From: Dreissena polymorpha
Taxonomy: Eukaryota; Mollusca; Bivalvia; Myida; Dreissenidae
Length of the DNA: 64,000 nucleotides
NCBI RefSeq assembly: GCF_020536995.1
Contig: NC_068357.1
Coordinates: 54,861,563-54,925,562 of the forward strand
Direction of reading: 5' to 3'
Numbering within the stretch: the first letter of the stretch is position 1; each line of letters starts with the position of its first letter. Under the pieces are notes generated by a model, which saw nothing but the letters and a program-made list of their open reading frames with translations, made no database searches and was not told the origin of the DNA. A program made the translations under genes and the position numbers. Shown here piece by piece: positions 1 through 11,181 of this stretch.

Positions 1-109
1 CAAGTGAAACGGGATGATTATCTAACAATATAATTGGCCAAGTTGAAATATTTCGAGCGCAGACTTTTTGTGTCTATTCTCATTTTGTTTAGAACTAAAG
101 GTCAGATTA

Positions 110-674
110 TACAGTCGAAACACGATGGCTCGAACACGCTTGGCTCGAATTTTCGGCTGGCTCGATCTCTCATCAAAGCACCGATTTTTGTATTGCTATA
201 TATTCATATTAAATTTTGTCGGATGGCTCGAATTCGCGAGGCTCGAATTATCGGATGGCTCGAACTGTAACAGTCCCGGTCACAATTTTCACACATTCTT
301 TGGTTCGGATGTTAATGTTAAACTGTTAATCGAGTAGGACAGCTAGATTAAAGGCCTGCAATTGATATAACAATGTTTGCAATACATGTCATCGAGTCAA
401 TTGTTAATTGATTTGAGTAAAAGATGACAATACGTAAAATAAAATATTGGTTCATCAAGTATTGGACTATTAAGTATAATTATATTTGTTTCTTATTAAT
501 TCAAAAGCAGAAAGTAGTACGAAGTACGGAGTTTAAGCAATATATTTACTCTTCAACTGGAGGTGAAAATATTCGTAAACAAAAGTTTAATAGACATCAG
601 ATGGTTCAAATTCCGGATGGCTCGAACTTTTGTTGCCGGTCCCGACGAGTTCGAGCCAGCGGGTTTCGACTGTA
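110..674. mobile_element. MITE of Tc1/mariner-pogo type, TA-flanked
   Basis: The ends are inverted: TACAGTCGAAAC on the left and GTTTCGACTGTA on the right, leaving a TA target duplication. Inside both ends the motif GGATGGCTCGAA or GGCTCGAA recurs many times (about 126-268 and 600-660), as expected for subterminal transposase-binding sites. There is no transposase frame. A longer relative in opposite orientation lies at 60970-62726 and shares internal sequence around 520-590, so this is an internally deleted copy. The superfamily is inferred from the TA duplication and size only. Confidence 0.7.
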
Positions 675-752
675 ATAAGTTACGGTCAACACTACATTTA
701 TCTATTTTCCATCATGGTGGCGTGCTTAGGCTCGATAAGTCATTGCCGGATC

Positions 753-1146
753 GAGTACTTCTTAAATGTATCCCAGGTACTCTGTATACTTAAATGTATC
801 CTGGGTACGGTGAACAAACTGAAACGTACCCGGAAATTCTAACGCTAAATTGGTCGTTGACGTCTTTTTTTTCTTCAAATTAATTATGTTCATGTTGATG
901 TCAATATTCTGTAAATCGACCTCTATATTATCGAAACTCCTACTTAAAAACATGTTGAAGCAGGTTTTGTTCACAGAGTATTTTGTTTTGTATTTCGTAG
1001 CGCGTTTTACGACATCGTTTTTCTGGCGGGAATAAAACTCCGGCACAGTCAGAATTGGCCGGGTAAGTGTTAGTATATTTTCCGTGTCCGGGGTACATTT
1101 AAGTGTTCTAAAGAGTACCCCGGGGTACATTGAAATAGTACCCGAG
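753..1146. repeat. Inverted-repeat element (MITE-like)
   Basis: Left arm motifs TTAAATGTATCCCAGGTAC and TTAAATGTATCCTGGGTAC occur in direct repeat near 768-806. The right arm near 1088-1146 carries their complement (GGTACATTTAAGTG, GTACCCCGGGGTACATTG). The middle shows no convincing gene; a 122-codon antisense frame here is treated as chance. No target duplication could be assigned. Confidence 0.45.
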
Positions 1147-1153
1147 TAGTTAC

Positions 1154-1331
1154 AATGACCAATTACGCGAAGAAATCGAGATATCTAGGGTTTGATTCCC
1201 CACTCTGCATCTGGAAGCGACCACAAACGTTTTATATGAAGGTGCCAAAAACACAGACTACATACACGGAACGGACTTGAGTGCATAAATTAACTAAGCT
1301 GTAGGCTTTTGATACAATTGAGCTTTAAATA
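1154..1331 (+). mobile_element. tRNA-derived SINE
   Basis: A pol III B-box-like sequence, GGGTTTGATTCCC, lies at 1188-1200. About 100 bp later comes the tail TAGGCTTTTGATACAATTG followed by AGCTTTAAATA. The same head and tail order with the same spacing is at 49787-49969, so the two are copies of one SINE family. The A-box is weak. Confidence 0.6.
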
Positions 1332-2818
1332 CATGTTTATAATTCAAACTATTCACCGTATTACCTCAGGCATTTATATTAATAACATTTTGCTAATGTT
1401 CACTAAAATTAATTACTAATAAGTAGTTTTATAAATTAAACAACACGACAAAGAAAGCCTTCTCCATCATTTATTCACATATATCTTGTTTCATACATAT
1501 TGGCTTATTGGAAACTTTTTCTCCTGGCTGCATTTATACGCATAACACGTCAAAAATTCACGATATGCCATTAAGATGGCAAAAGATTATTTGAAAAAGC
1601 TCTCTTATTGACTACTACAAGCACTTAATTTTAGCAATGCATCCAATAACAAAATTTTAAATACATTAAAAATGTCCATGGCATGCAAAATAGATCCCTA
1701 GTTTTATTTCACCTTAGAAGTCAAATACATAACCTCTATTACTCTTTAGGAACATTAAACATACATGCATATCAAAACATGAATCCACAAGTGATACTAG
1801 TTCAGATAATGTTTCACTTACAACTTTAAAACTCTGCAAAATATGAAAAATGTTTAACACAATGCTTTTCAATCATTAAACAAAGTCAAACTATACTTAT
1901 GTTCTGTTTTATACAATCTAATTATAACCATGTAGAGCATATGGTTTAAAGTAAGTCAAGTACGTGTTCATCAGCCTGAAGGTCGTTAGGAGTTCATGAC
2001 TAAAGAACTAGATAAACTATCGGTTGTATATGACCAAGACTATTACATATAGACAAGAATTGACCGATGAACATGATAAAAGACATCCAAGCATACGCAA
2101 ATCATTAGAAGAAAAAATATAACTCTGAAGGTTGAGAAAAATGTTGTGATTGGAGAAGGTAGACAAAAGCTATGAATTCATCCAGAAGGCCTCATATTGA
2201 ATGTGAATCTTTACTATAGGTAACCTGTATACAAAAGAACATAATGGTATGTTATATAACCATGAAGCTTATGGCACAAAAACGGTATTGAACCTTACAA
2301 AGCACTGTGATACGGAAATAAAGTAGAAGCTACAGAATTTGCAAGGAATAATAAACGTATCATGAAAAGAGAAGGCTAGATTTCAGACAACAGAGAAACA
2401 ACAAATAATAAACCAAGCAAAACAACAACCAACAACAAAAAGTAAAATGCATACGAGTCCCTTCTCATGCATAGAAACATAGAAACTGTAATGAGTTGAC
2501 ATACAAAACATTGTAATAAAGCATTAACATGAGACAGGAAACCAACAGTGGTCGAAAACGGAAATTGATCCATTGATGTGAAACATCATTTGGCAATTTT
2601 CCAGTGGAGCATGCTCTGACGAATAAAGAAATGAGGGAAGTTAATTGTTTGGACTAAGATTTTGACATGTATCTATTGAAAATGAAGAGCTTATATACAC
2701 AAACAATGTTTACATTATAAATTAGATGTTTCGGAAACCATGTGATGTGATGGATTTTCCTGCCTGTTCAAGCATCATCATACTAATACTGGGTCCACAG
2801 TAAGGAACAATAGAAATG
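1332..2818. other. No recognised feature
   Basis: AT-rich single-copy-looking sequence. I see no long open frame, no tandem repeat and no splice-bounded coding segment on either strand. Confidence 0.4.
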
Positions 2819-3965
2819 AAACAAGACTATTGCCAAGCAATAAAAGTCCCCTACAGGTGAAACTCCACCATTTTCAGCAATATTTCTAGTCTATTTGTTG
2901 CCATAGCAACCAGAATTCTAGACTTGGGAACAAATGAAATGACGTGCATAATCTCCATATTGTCATCTGTCCAGGTTTTGAGTTTCATGAAAAAATATGA
3001 AGAACAAGATGCTTTTGTGAAACACAATGTCCCCCTAAATGAAGTTTGACCTTGAAGGATGACCTTGACCCTTCACCACTTCAAAATGTGCAGCTCCATG
3101 AGATACACATGCATTTCAAATATAAAATTGCTAGCTTCAATATTGCAGAAGTGACATTACATGAGCAATTTTGACCCATATATTTGACCTTTAAGGATGA
3201 CCTTGACCTTGACCTTTCACCACTCAAAATGTACAGCTCCATGAGATACACATGCATGCCAAATATCAAGTTGCTATCTTTAATATTGCAAAAGTAGTCA
3301 TAAAATAAGCGATTTGGGCCACATATATTTGACCTCTGACCTTGAAGGATGACCTTGACCTTTCACCACTCAAATTGTGCAGCTCCATGAGATACACATG
3401 CATGCCAAATATCAAGTTGCTATCTTCAATATTTCAAAAGTATTCATAAAATAAGCGATTTGGGCCACATATATTTGACCTCTGACCTTGAAGGATGACC
3501 TTGACTTTGACCTTTCACCACTCAAAATGTGCAGCTCCATGAGATACACATGCATGCCAAATATCAAGTTGCTATCTTCAATATTGCAAAAGTATTCCTA
3601 AAATAAGCGATTTTGGCCACATATATTTGACCTCTGACCTTGAAGGATGACCTTGACCTTGACCTTTCACCACTCAAAATGTGCAGCTCCATGAGATACA
3701 CATGCATGCCAAATATCAAGTTGCTATATTCAATATAGCAAAAGTTATTGCAAAATGTTAAAGTTGGTGCAAACCAACCAACCAACAGACCAACCAACCA
3801 ATAGACCAACTAACAGACAGGGCAAAAACAATATGTCCCCCGAAACTATAGTGGGGGACATAAAAAGTTATCGCAAGATCCAGAAAAGTGTGACAGACTG
3901 ACTGACTGACACACAGATTGCAAACCCCAAGTCCCCTCCGGTTTTACCGGTAGGGGACTAATAAA
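2819..3965 (+). mobile_element. Family A non-autonomous element, interrupted
   Basis: Begins AACAAGACTATTGCCAAGC and ends with the hairpin GTCCCCTCCGGT/ACCGGTAGGGGAC (3931-3958) followed by TAATAAAA. Just before the hairpin is a GACTGACTGAC simple repeat. The body is split: text up to about 3001 (TTTCATGAAAAAATATG) resumes at about 3867 (GTTATCGCAAGATCC), with a family C element between. A reverse-orientation copy is at 23781-24881. Confidence 0.65.
3002..3866 (+). mobile_element. Family C element nested in family A
   Basis: Starts AACAAGATGCTTTTGTGAAAC, contains about five tandem units of roughly 120-130 bp (marker GCAGCTCCATGAGATACACA), then a CAACCAACCAACAGACC simple repeat, and ends GTCCCCCGAAACTATAGTGGGGGACATAAAAA. 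Closely related copies are at 21303-22199 and, reversed, about 61310-62175. Repeated short frames such as MIFGMHVYLMELHIL are by-products of the unit, not genes. Confidence 0.7.
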
Positions 3966-3966
3966 A

Positions 3967-5590
3967 CATAATTAATATGAGAATCTAGAATTATGAACAA
4001 TAGGAACTTCTAACAGACACCGTAAGCACAGAATAATAACTATGTTGCTCCAAGATGTACGTTTACAAACAATTTTTTATAACTACATCCAGCAAACAAC
4101 TAACAAATATACAGAAATACACTAAGATTAAGTCTTTAAAAGAATGATTCATTACCTTCATAAATTTCATATTGCAGACTCAGTCTTTCGATGACTGTCA
4201 CCAAGACTGCACACGTTCTGAAACTCTGACTTAGGTGCCCAATGTGTTGAGCACAAGAATATACAGTTTCTCAAACTCTTTCTAAGTTTGATCAGAACTC
4301 AGCTTTAGACATCATATTTCCCAATATCAGAAAAGTTCTAATAAGAACTCTGTACAAGACTACCAATGCTTTATTATTTCTATATCTCTCTCAGTAAATG
4401 AGCAGTGTACTATACTGCCTTCAATATTTGACTTTAATTTCGAGGGTAAGCTTGCAATCGTAAACCGATATCTTAAACGGAAATTCGTGTATTTCAAGGT
4501 CAACCTCATAATTGCATGAAAAGATAAAGAATAAACCCAAGAACATCCAGAGTTTTGGGCAGGGTACATGTCCACTTAAAACGATTTATGTTTGGTGCCA
4601 TCAAGTATACTTTAATAACAGGAAAACGATTAAGTGGAATGTACTCAACCAATTGTTAAGTTTTTTACCCTGACCTTTTTCATTTAATATTGAAAGACTT
4701 GGCTTAAGTGCACATGTTTTCAATGTAAATGTTCAGGAGTCAGTTTCAATGAGGATAACAGAAGATGACACTCTAACAATGCTAAAAATAGATTAAAGAA
4801 TTTTCAGAAAAGTTCCAAAACCAAAAGTACACCAGCAAAAAAAGTGATTAGAGCATCGACTGTCAAATCATATCATATAACTACTGAGCAGAGCTCTGGA
4901 AAAAAGCGGGCTTAATCTACATGCAGTAAGCCCAGTTTTCCCCGAGCATATCACAGGTATATTTTATATTATAGGGCCAATACACAGGTGCATTTTAATC
5001 AATATGAAAAAATGAGAATGTGACAACTTTTAATTTGTGATTATTGTTAAAATGAGTGTATACCCTTTAAAAAAAAAAAATACATGATAAGTGACACTGA
5101 AAATAAACATAGCTTAAACATATGTATTAATTTTAAATGATACTATTTTGATACTTATTCTGCAAAAAGTAAAGTTTGAGGGCTCAATTTCACTAACAAG
5201 TTTGTTTTTAAACATAAAGAAACATGTGTTTATAAAAAGTTTTAGTCTTCTGAACATTCCAAGTTTGTCTTTGAACCTGATAACAACGTTAACAATCAAA
5301 ACACAATGCAAATACATTATACAAAACATTTAGTTATAATATTAAGAAAGAATATTCAAGGTCTGTGTTAATCTATCCATTCGTTGATTTCATACATCGG
5401 AAATTTAAAATAAATCAATTCACTTGCTGAATATCAACAGTTTATTGAAGCATCCTGTTTTTAGGCTGACTGTTTAAGTTTATTTTACTGTAATCTGCAA
5501 ATTTCAGACCATTTGAAACTGTCTAAGTCTTTGAATTGATTAATCATTGTCCTGACTGTATCACATACCATACTCAATACACTTTTTTTA
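3967..5590. other. Intergenic, downstream of the TRIM-NHL gene
   Basis: AT-rich sequence with no recognised repeat, exon or RNA gene. The small open frames here lack splice context or protein-like composition. Confidence 0.35.
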
Positions 5591-6190
5591 AGTTCATAAC
5601 GACATCCATTGTACACAATATGTTCAATATTGATAAAGCATTCCAAACCTGCACATATAATGACACTGACAGTGATAATTTTTCATGTGCGTTTTGCGTT
5701 ATTTGCGCATTTAAATTACCAAAAGCGCATGCTACAAAAGCTCATTGTATCTCAAGAAAGATTCTTGCCAATACTTGACACAGCCCAAATTTTTCCGCAT
5801 TTTATTGAAACGCAAAAGTTGATTTTTACTGTAACACCGGCTATATGTGTAAAACATCATAATACTGTCATTTGTATCTGCATTTCTACACTGGTTCTCT
5901 GCTTTGTGCCTCATGCAGTTCAACTTGTACCGGTATTCATAGACAATGTGATAACTTTACAAAACATGTTTGTGTATGTTTAGATAATGACATCACTTCA
6001 CATACCATGTTTAATATTGTTAAACCAATTGAAACCTGCATTTATTTATTATTAATGTTCCCCATTTATTCATCATATACCAGTATTCATAGACAGTGAG
6101 ATGACTTCAAAAAAACATGTTCAATATTGATTAAATGCTAAAAACCTGCACAATTAATAACACTCCCCATTAGTTTGTCCTGTATTCGTA
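5590..6190 (-). repeat. Diverged tandem copies of the last exon's end
   Basis: The wording at the end of the last coding exon (GTATTCGTAGATAATGACC at 6182) recurs as GTATTCATAGACAGTGAG at 6083 and GTATTCATAGACAATGTG at 5933. Related blocks (CATGTTCAATATTGAT, AAACCTGCA) lie between and further left, to about 5600. The spacing, about 100-150 bp, is irregular. The block spans the 3' untranslated region of the TRIM-NHL gene. Confidence 0.5.
6065..6070 (-). promoter_or_regulatory. Poly(A) signal AATAAA
   Basis: AATAAA on the minus strand about 100 nt past the TAA stop of the TRIM-NHL gene. Other AT-rich hexamers exist, so use is not proven. Confidence 0.4.
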
Positions 6191-6409
6191 GATAATGACC
6201 TTGCGACCTGCACCCCCAACTGCCAGAGTTCCCTGCCCATTGGTAGCTATGGCACTGGGCCTCTCGACAACTGTTCCCCACTCCTTAATGAACCTGCCAT
6301 GTGCGTTGAGAAGGACGATCTTGTTTCGGTAAACTGTCGGTCACAAATATCTGATCGTGTTCCGTTATGCACACTGAGCTAGGCTCAAAATCCTCCTTAA
6401 AAAATTCTC
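6170..6409 (-). CDS. TRIM-NHL gene, coding exon 6 (last)
   Basis: Encodes the last NHL blades and the C-terminus. The acceptor is TTTCAG at 6411-6410. The first two bases complete the codon left open by exon 5, giving GEFFKEDFEPSSVCITEHDQ. The end reads KVIIYEYRTN then TAA at 6172-6170. Between them the NHL text IFVTD continues one base out of frame as VYRNKIVLLNAHGRF and IKEWGTVVERPSAIA. The break is near 6334, a net +1 (or -2) shift. In the unshifted frame a stop follows soon after. The rest is well preserved without internal stops, which argues for recent loss or a sequencing error. Confidence 0.85.
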
Positions 6410-6459
6410 CTGAAAGAGTCCCAAAAATAAACTTTTTATAATGTAAAATATTTTCAAAC

Positions 6460-8033
6460 AAGAGATGTGTTCGTCAGAAATACAATGCCCCCTATTGCGC
6501 CGATTTGAAGTTTAAAAAAAATGACCTTTGACCTCGAAGGATGACCTTGACCTTCCACCACTCAAAATGTGCAGCTTCATGAGAACACCGCTTTGAAATT
6601 ATTATTTTATTTTATTTTACCTTTGACCTTGAAGGATGACCTTGACCTTGAACTTCCACCACTCACAATGTGCAGCTTCATGAGTACGGCCGCTTTGAAA
6701 AAAAATTGTATTTTTTTGTACCTTTGACCTTGAAGGATGACCTTGACCTTGAACTTCCACTACACACAATGTGCATTTTCATGAGAACGCCGCTTTGAAA
6801 TTATTATTTATTTATTTTACCTTTGACCTTGAAGAATGACCTTGACCTTGAACTTCCACCACTCAAAATGTGCAGCTTCATGAGATACACATGCATGCCA
6901 AATATCAAGTTGCTATCTTCAATATTGAACAAGAGATGTGTTTATCAGAAACACAATGCCCCCTATTGCGCCGCTTTGAAGCCATATATTTGACCTTTGA
7001 CCTTGAAGGATGACCTTGACCTTTCACCACTCAAAATGTACAGCTCCATGAGATACACATGCATACGTTGTATCAAGTTGCTATCTTCAATATTGCAAAA
7101 GTTATCGCAAAACTTTAACCAAGGTTAAAGTTTTAGGTTAAAGTTTTGATGACAGACAGACAGAATAAAAGACAGACAGACAGACAGGCCAAAAACAATA
7201 TACCCCGATCATTCGATCTGGGGATATAAAAAGTAATGGCCAATGTTCAAGTTTTCGGACGGACAGACGCCATATATTTGACCATGAAGGATGACCTTGA
7301 CCTTGACTTTTCACCGCTCAAAATGTTCAGCTCCATGAGATACACATGCATGCAAAATATCAAATTGCTATCTTCAAAAGTGAAAAAGTTATGGCCAATG
7401 TTGAAGTTTTTGGACGGGCGGACAGATGCCATATATTAGACATTTGACCTTGAAGGATGACCTTGATCTTCACCTTTCACCACTCAAAATGTGCAGCTCC
7501 GTGAGATGCACATGCATGCCAATATCAAGTTGCTATCTTCAATATTGAACAAGTTATGGCCAAAGTTAAAGTTTTCAGACGGACAAACACCATATCTTTG
7601 ACATTTGACCTTGAAGGATGACCTTGACCTTCACCTTTCACCACTCAAAATGTTCAGCTCCATGAGATACACATGCATGCTAAAAATCAAGTTGCTATCT
7701 TCAATAGTGAAAAATTTATGGCCAATTTTAAAGTTTTTGGACGGACGGACAGACGCCATATATTAGACATTTGACCTTGAAGGATGACCTTGACCTTTAC
7801 CTTTCACCACTCAAAATGTGCAGCTCCGTTAGATGCACATGCATGCCAAATATCAAGTTTCTATCTTCAATAATGCAAAAGTTATGGCCAACGTTAAAGT
7901 GTTTTTTTCCGACGGACGGACAGACTGACATACACACATACTGACATACACACATACTGACATACACACATACTGACATACTGACTGACGGACTGTTCAA
8001 CTGCTATATGCCACCCTACCGGGGGCATAAAAA
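6460..8033 (+). mobile_element. Family C array with a nested second copy
   Basis: Outer element starts AACAAGAGATGTGTTCGTCAG at about 6460, carries many 110-150 bp units with GACCTTGACC runs, then an ACATACTGACATACACAC simple repeat (about 7928-7985), and ends CCCTACCGGGGGCATAAAAA near 8033. A complete second copy (6926-7232) starts AACAAGAGATGTGTTTATC, ends GGGGATATAAAAA, and interrupts a unit of the outer one between CAATATTG and GTAATGGCCAATG. It lies downstream of the intergenic side of exon 6, in intron 5. Confidence 0.6.
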
Positions 8034-8284
8034 CTTCAAGGCCTTTGCTCACACATATTTCTGCATTTATTAAGTTAGCTATAATTATGATGCCTTAACA
8101 TAAAAATTTCTTCTCATTTTTTTTCTCAATCCACGTATTGATCATTTATACAAAAACAAGTGAAACACTTAAAACAAGTCCATTATTTTTAATTTGTTAC
8201 CCTTTATAATGTATCAAGTACAAATTATAATTACTCATAAAGGAGAACAAATACTGTAAACAAGCCATTATGGCCTTAGGATCA

Positions 8285-8765
8285 GTATATAAATGAGCAG
8301 CACTCTTCGAAAACAGGGCTTAATGCATGTACATAACATGTTATTGCAAATTAGACTGTGCAGTCTGCATAGGCTAGTCAGGTTCCATATTTTACACCAA
8401 TAACGTATTTACATGTAGAAGTGACTGTTTTTCAAACAAAAAATTCCAAAAAGATGGACGGTGTCATGCCAGTGTGGACTTCAAAGTCTAATCAGGGACA
8501 ACACATTATGCACATGCATTAACCCTTTGCATGCTGGGAAATTTGTCGTCTGCTAAAATGTTGTCTGCTGAATTTCTAAAATTAGCATTTTAATTGAATT
8601 TTTTTTAAAGAATACTATCAGAATAGCAAACAGTTTGGATCCTGATGAGACGCCACATTCTGTGGCGTCTCATCTGGATCCAAACTGTTTGCAAAGGCCT
8701 TCAAAATTGGGTTCCAGCGCTCTAAGGGTTAAGTCCCGTTTTTCAAGAGCAAGGCTCGAATAGAT
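8285..8765. mobile_element. Palindromic 'TTAGCCTGTGCA' element, split
   Basis: Diverged copy of a family whose ends read as imperfect inverted repeats (ACAGGGCTTAATGCATG at about 8312; CACATGCATTAA...GTCCCGTTTTTC at 8510-8745). Internal arms contain AGACTGTGCAGTCTGCATAGGC. Other copies are near 13843, 17225, 19372, 20865 and 23530. The 3' end is interrupted by the TTAA-flanked MITE at 8519-8732. Confidence 0.55.
8519..8732. mobile_element. piggyBac-like MITE with TTAA duplication
   Basis: Flanked by TTAA at 8519-8522 and 8729-8732. Terminal inverted repeats are CCCTTTGCATGCTGG and CCAGCGCTCTAAGGG (partly diverged). The centre holds a long hairpin: GCAAACAGTTTGGATCC and ATGAGACGCCACA pair with their complements around a TTC loop (about 8628-8692). 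It sits exactly in the CATTAAG of the surrounding element's end, so it is the younger insertion. TTAA plus CCC termini is the piggyBac signature; no transposase is present. Confidence 0.75.
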
Positions 8766-9058
8766 TGCTGTGAAATCATTCAAATGTAATAAATGAGTTA
8801 TCATATACTGTAATAAAACGTGTACGAAACTTGTTATCAAAGGACATTTATCTGAATATAAATGAGCTATGAAACAAATACAAATCAGATAAAGTAATAG
8901 TTTTCTCTCTGTTCAGTTTCTCTCGGGAATTGCTTGATGTAATCAGGTGGCCAAAAGCCGTCAGAACTTTCTGTAATGCTCTCCGGTGAATGCTCATCAT
9001 TCTAATATTGCTTATCAATTCAAGTGATACCAATTGTATTTCTAATTGGATGTACAGA

Positions 9059-9196
9059 CTTATCTCGTTCAAGAATCACTTTATATTCTTAAGAAATAAT
9101 CATTAAGACTGAAAGATACTCAGGGAACTTATCTCGTTCAAGAATCACTTTATATTCTTAAGAAATAATCATTAAGACTGAAAGATACTCAGGGAA
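9059..9196. repeat. Perfect tandem duplication, 69 bp x 2
   Basis: The unit starting CTTATCTCGTTCAAGAATC at 9059 is repeated without visible change from 9128. A recent slippage event or an assembly duplication. Confidence 0.85.
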
Positions 9197-9228
9197 CTGG
9201 TGAAAATATGTTTGATCTTAGTATCAAC

Positions 9229-9645
9229 AAGAGATGTATTTGTCAGAAACACAACGCCCCCTATTGCGCCGCTTTGAAGCCATATATTTGAACTTTGATC
9301 TTGAAGGATGACCTTAACCATTCACCACTCAAAATGTGCAGCTCCATGAGATACACATGCATGCCAAATATCAAGTTGCTTTCTTCAATATTGCAAAAGT
9401 TATTGCAAAACTTTAACCAAGGTTAAAGTTTGTGATTTGACATTTGACCTTAAAGGATGACATTGACCTTTCACCACTCAAAATATGCAGCTCCATGAGA
9501 TACACATGCATGCCAAATATAAAGTTGCTATCTTCAATATTGCAAAAGTTATTGCGAAACTTTAACCAAGGTTAAAGTTTGGAGACAGAATGACAGACAG
9601 GTCAAAAACAATATATTCCCAATCATTCGATCTTTGGGCATAAAA
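9229..9645 (+). mobile_element. Family C element, short copy
   Basis: Starts AACAAGAGATGTATTTGTCAG, followed by CACAACGCCCCCTATTGCG, two core units, a GACAGAATGACAGACAG block, and ends CATTCGATCTTTGGGCATAAAAAAG. It is in intron 5 of the TRIM-NHL gene. Confidence 0.65.
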
Positions 9646-9969
9646 AAGAAAATTTCAATTATTGTGACTTTAATTTCCCATGTTCATTCACTAATTGGAT
9701 CATTTCTGATTTAATACAGTAGCATTGATTTCATTTAAGGAATTATAAATCAACTTTCACTTTGTCTGAAATCTTTAAAAATAAATTCAATGCATGCCTG
9801 AATTATGAACCTGTGTTTCAAAATAGAACAAGGGACAAAATTGTCACAAAACCAGGTTTTCATTGTGAAAAAAAAATCTGATAAAGGGAGAAAACTCAAA
9901 CTGAACTTTTGAAATGAACAAACAAAATTAACCCCCTTTGTAAGTTTGTTTTTAAAAAAAATCAATTTT

Positions 9970-10357
9970 TAGTCGTGGCGACCTTGACATTGGAGATATT
10001 GACGTGATTCTTTCGTGCGACACACCGTCCCATGATGGTGAACAAATGTGCCAAATGATTTTAAAATCTCACAATGAATGACATAGTTATGGCCAGGACA
10101 AGCTCATTTATGGCCATTTTTTACCTTTGAACTCAAAGTGTGACCTTGACCTTGGAGATATCGACGTAATTATTTCGCGCAACACACCGTCCAATGATGG
10201 TGAACAAATGTGCTAAATGATTTTAAAATCTGACAATGAACGACATAGTTATGGCCCGGACAAGCTTGTTCCGCCCGCCCGCCAGCCAGCCAGCCAGCCC
10301 GCCCGCATTCGCCAATCTAATAATAACCAGTTTTTTCCTTCAGAAAACCTGGTTAAA
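9970..10357 (+). mobile_element. Family D element
   Basis: Two units of about 140 bp (markers GACACACCGTCC, GGTGAACAAATGTGC, CATAGTTATGGCC), then a CCCGCCAGCCAGCCAGCC simple repeat, then a terminal hairpin AACCAGTTTT/GAAAACCTGGTT (10325-10354). The same unit in reverse fills 63340-64000. The 5' end is not clearly defined. Confidence 0.55.
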
Positions 10358-10825
10358 TATACCCCTCACTCCATGCCTTCTAATGTTATAGACATTTTGT
10401 GTTCAAATTGTCAACTGATATATTTTTTATTATACCACTTCTTACATCAAGAGGGAAGTACATGTATCAGCAATTATAAGAAGCCCTAAACTTAAAATGT
10501 ATTACTTTGACTATACGCACAGTAAAAATAAAATCGCAATGAAGTAAAAATAGCAATTAAGCTATACAAATCCATACAAACATCATAATGTTTTAACAAC
10601 ATTTTAAAACATGGCTTTATGCAAGCAACAAAAAACAAAACAGCCTGTGAATTACTCACAGTCTGTTCAGGTTTTATGCTGTTTGCTGTTCATCAGTATC
10701 TTAGGGTCGAAAATTAAACCTTAAAAACTTGAATCCAGTAAGAAAGGCCTTAATTCAATTTGATTTTCTAAGTACTACAAAAAGGTCAAAATGCATATCT
10801 TAGTGGTAAATAGTTAAGAAATTAC
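10358..10825. other. Intron 5 sequence, no feature
   Basis: AT-rich intronic sequence between the family D element and exon 5; nothing recognised. Confidence 0.4.
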
Positions 10826-10984
10826 CAATGAATAATCCTGTTAGATCGTTGATGACCACTTTCCTGTTGAAGTTGTCAATCACAACCAGATGGTTCTTGT
10901 TTCTTGCTGCTATTGCTGTTATGTCGTTTATTACACGCCCGTCGCAACCCTTTGGTACCATGTACAGAACCAACTTGCCTGGGA
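10826..10984 (-). CDS. TRIM-NHL gene, coding exon 5
   Basis: Acceptor TTTTTTCAG at 10986-10985 and donor G|GTAATT at 10825. The exon is 159 nt and fully open in the frame set by its neighbours: it completes a codon with exon 4 and leaves one base for exon 6. It encodes NHL text VPGKLVLYMVPKGCDG, INDITAIAARNKNHLVVID, NFNRKVVINDLTGLFIG, the last being a canonical NHL blade. This is one of the two NHL exons with no shift. Confidence 0.88.
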
Positions 10985-11181
10985 CTGAAAAAATATTGGG
11001 AATCCAGTAAGGAAAATATGGAAACAAGCCAGGAATCTGGTGCTGTATGAAGTGATTCCAATATAATTCAGGACTGCCCAGGGTGAAATTTCCTGCTTTT
11101 ATGTTCTTATTTTGTTTTTTTCTGCGCTAAAGAGCTCCTTCTGATCCATCAATCTCTCTTAACGGCATAGAGGGATTATAA

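Noticed and set aside
3081-3809. Recurring short frames reading FGMHVYLMELHILSGERSRSR
   Set aside because: They appear wherever the family C core unit is repeated, in both orientations, without start context or conservation beyond the DNA repeat.
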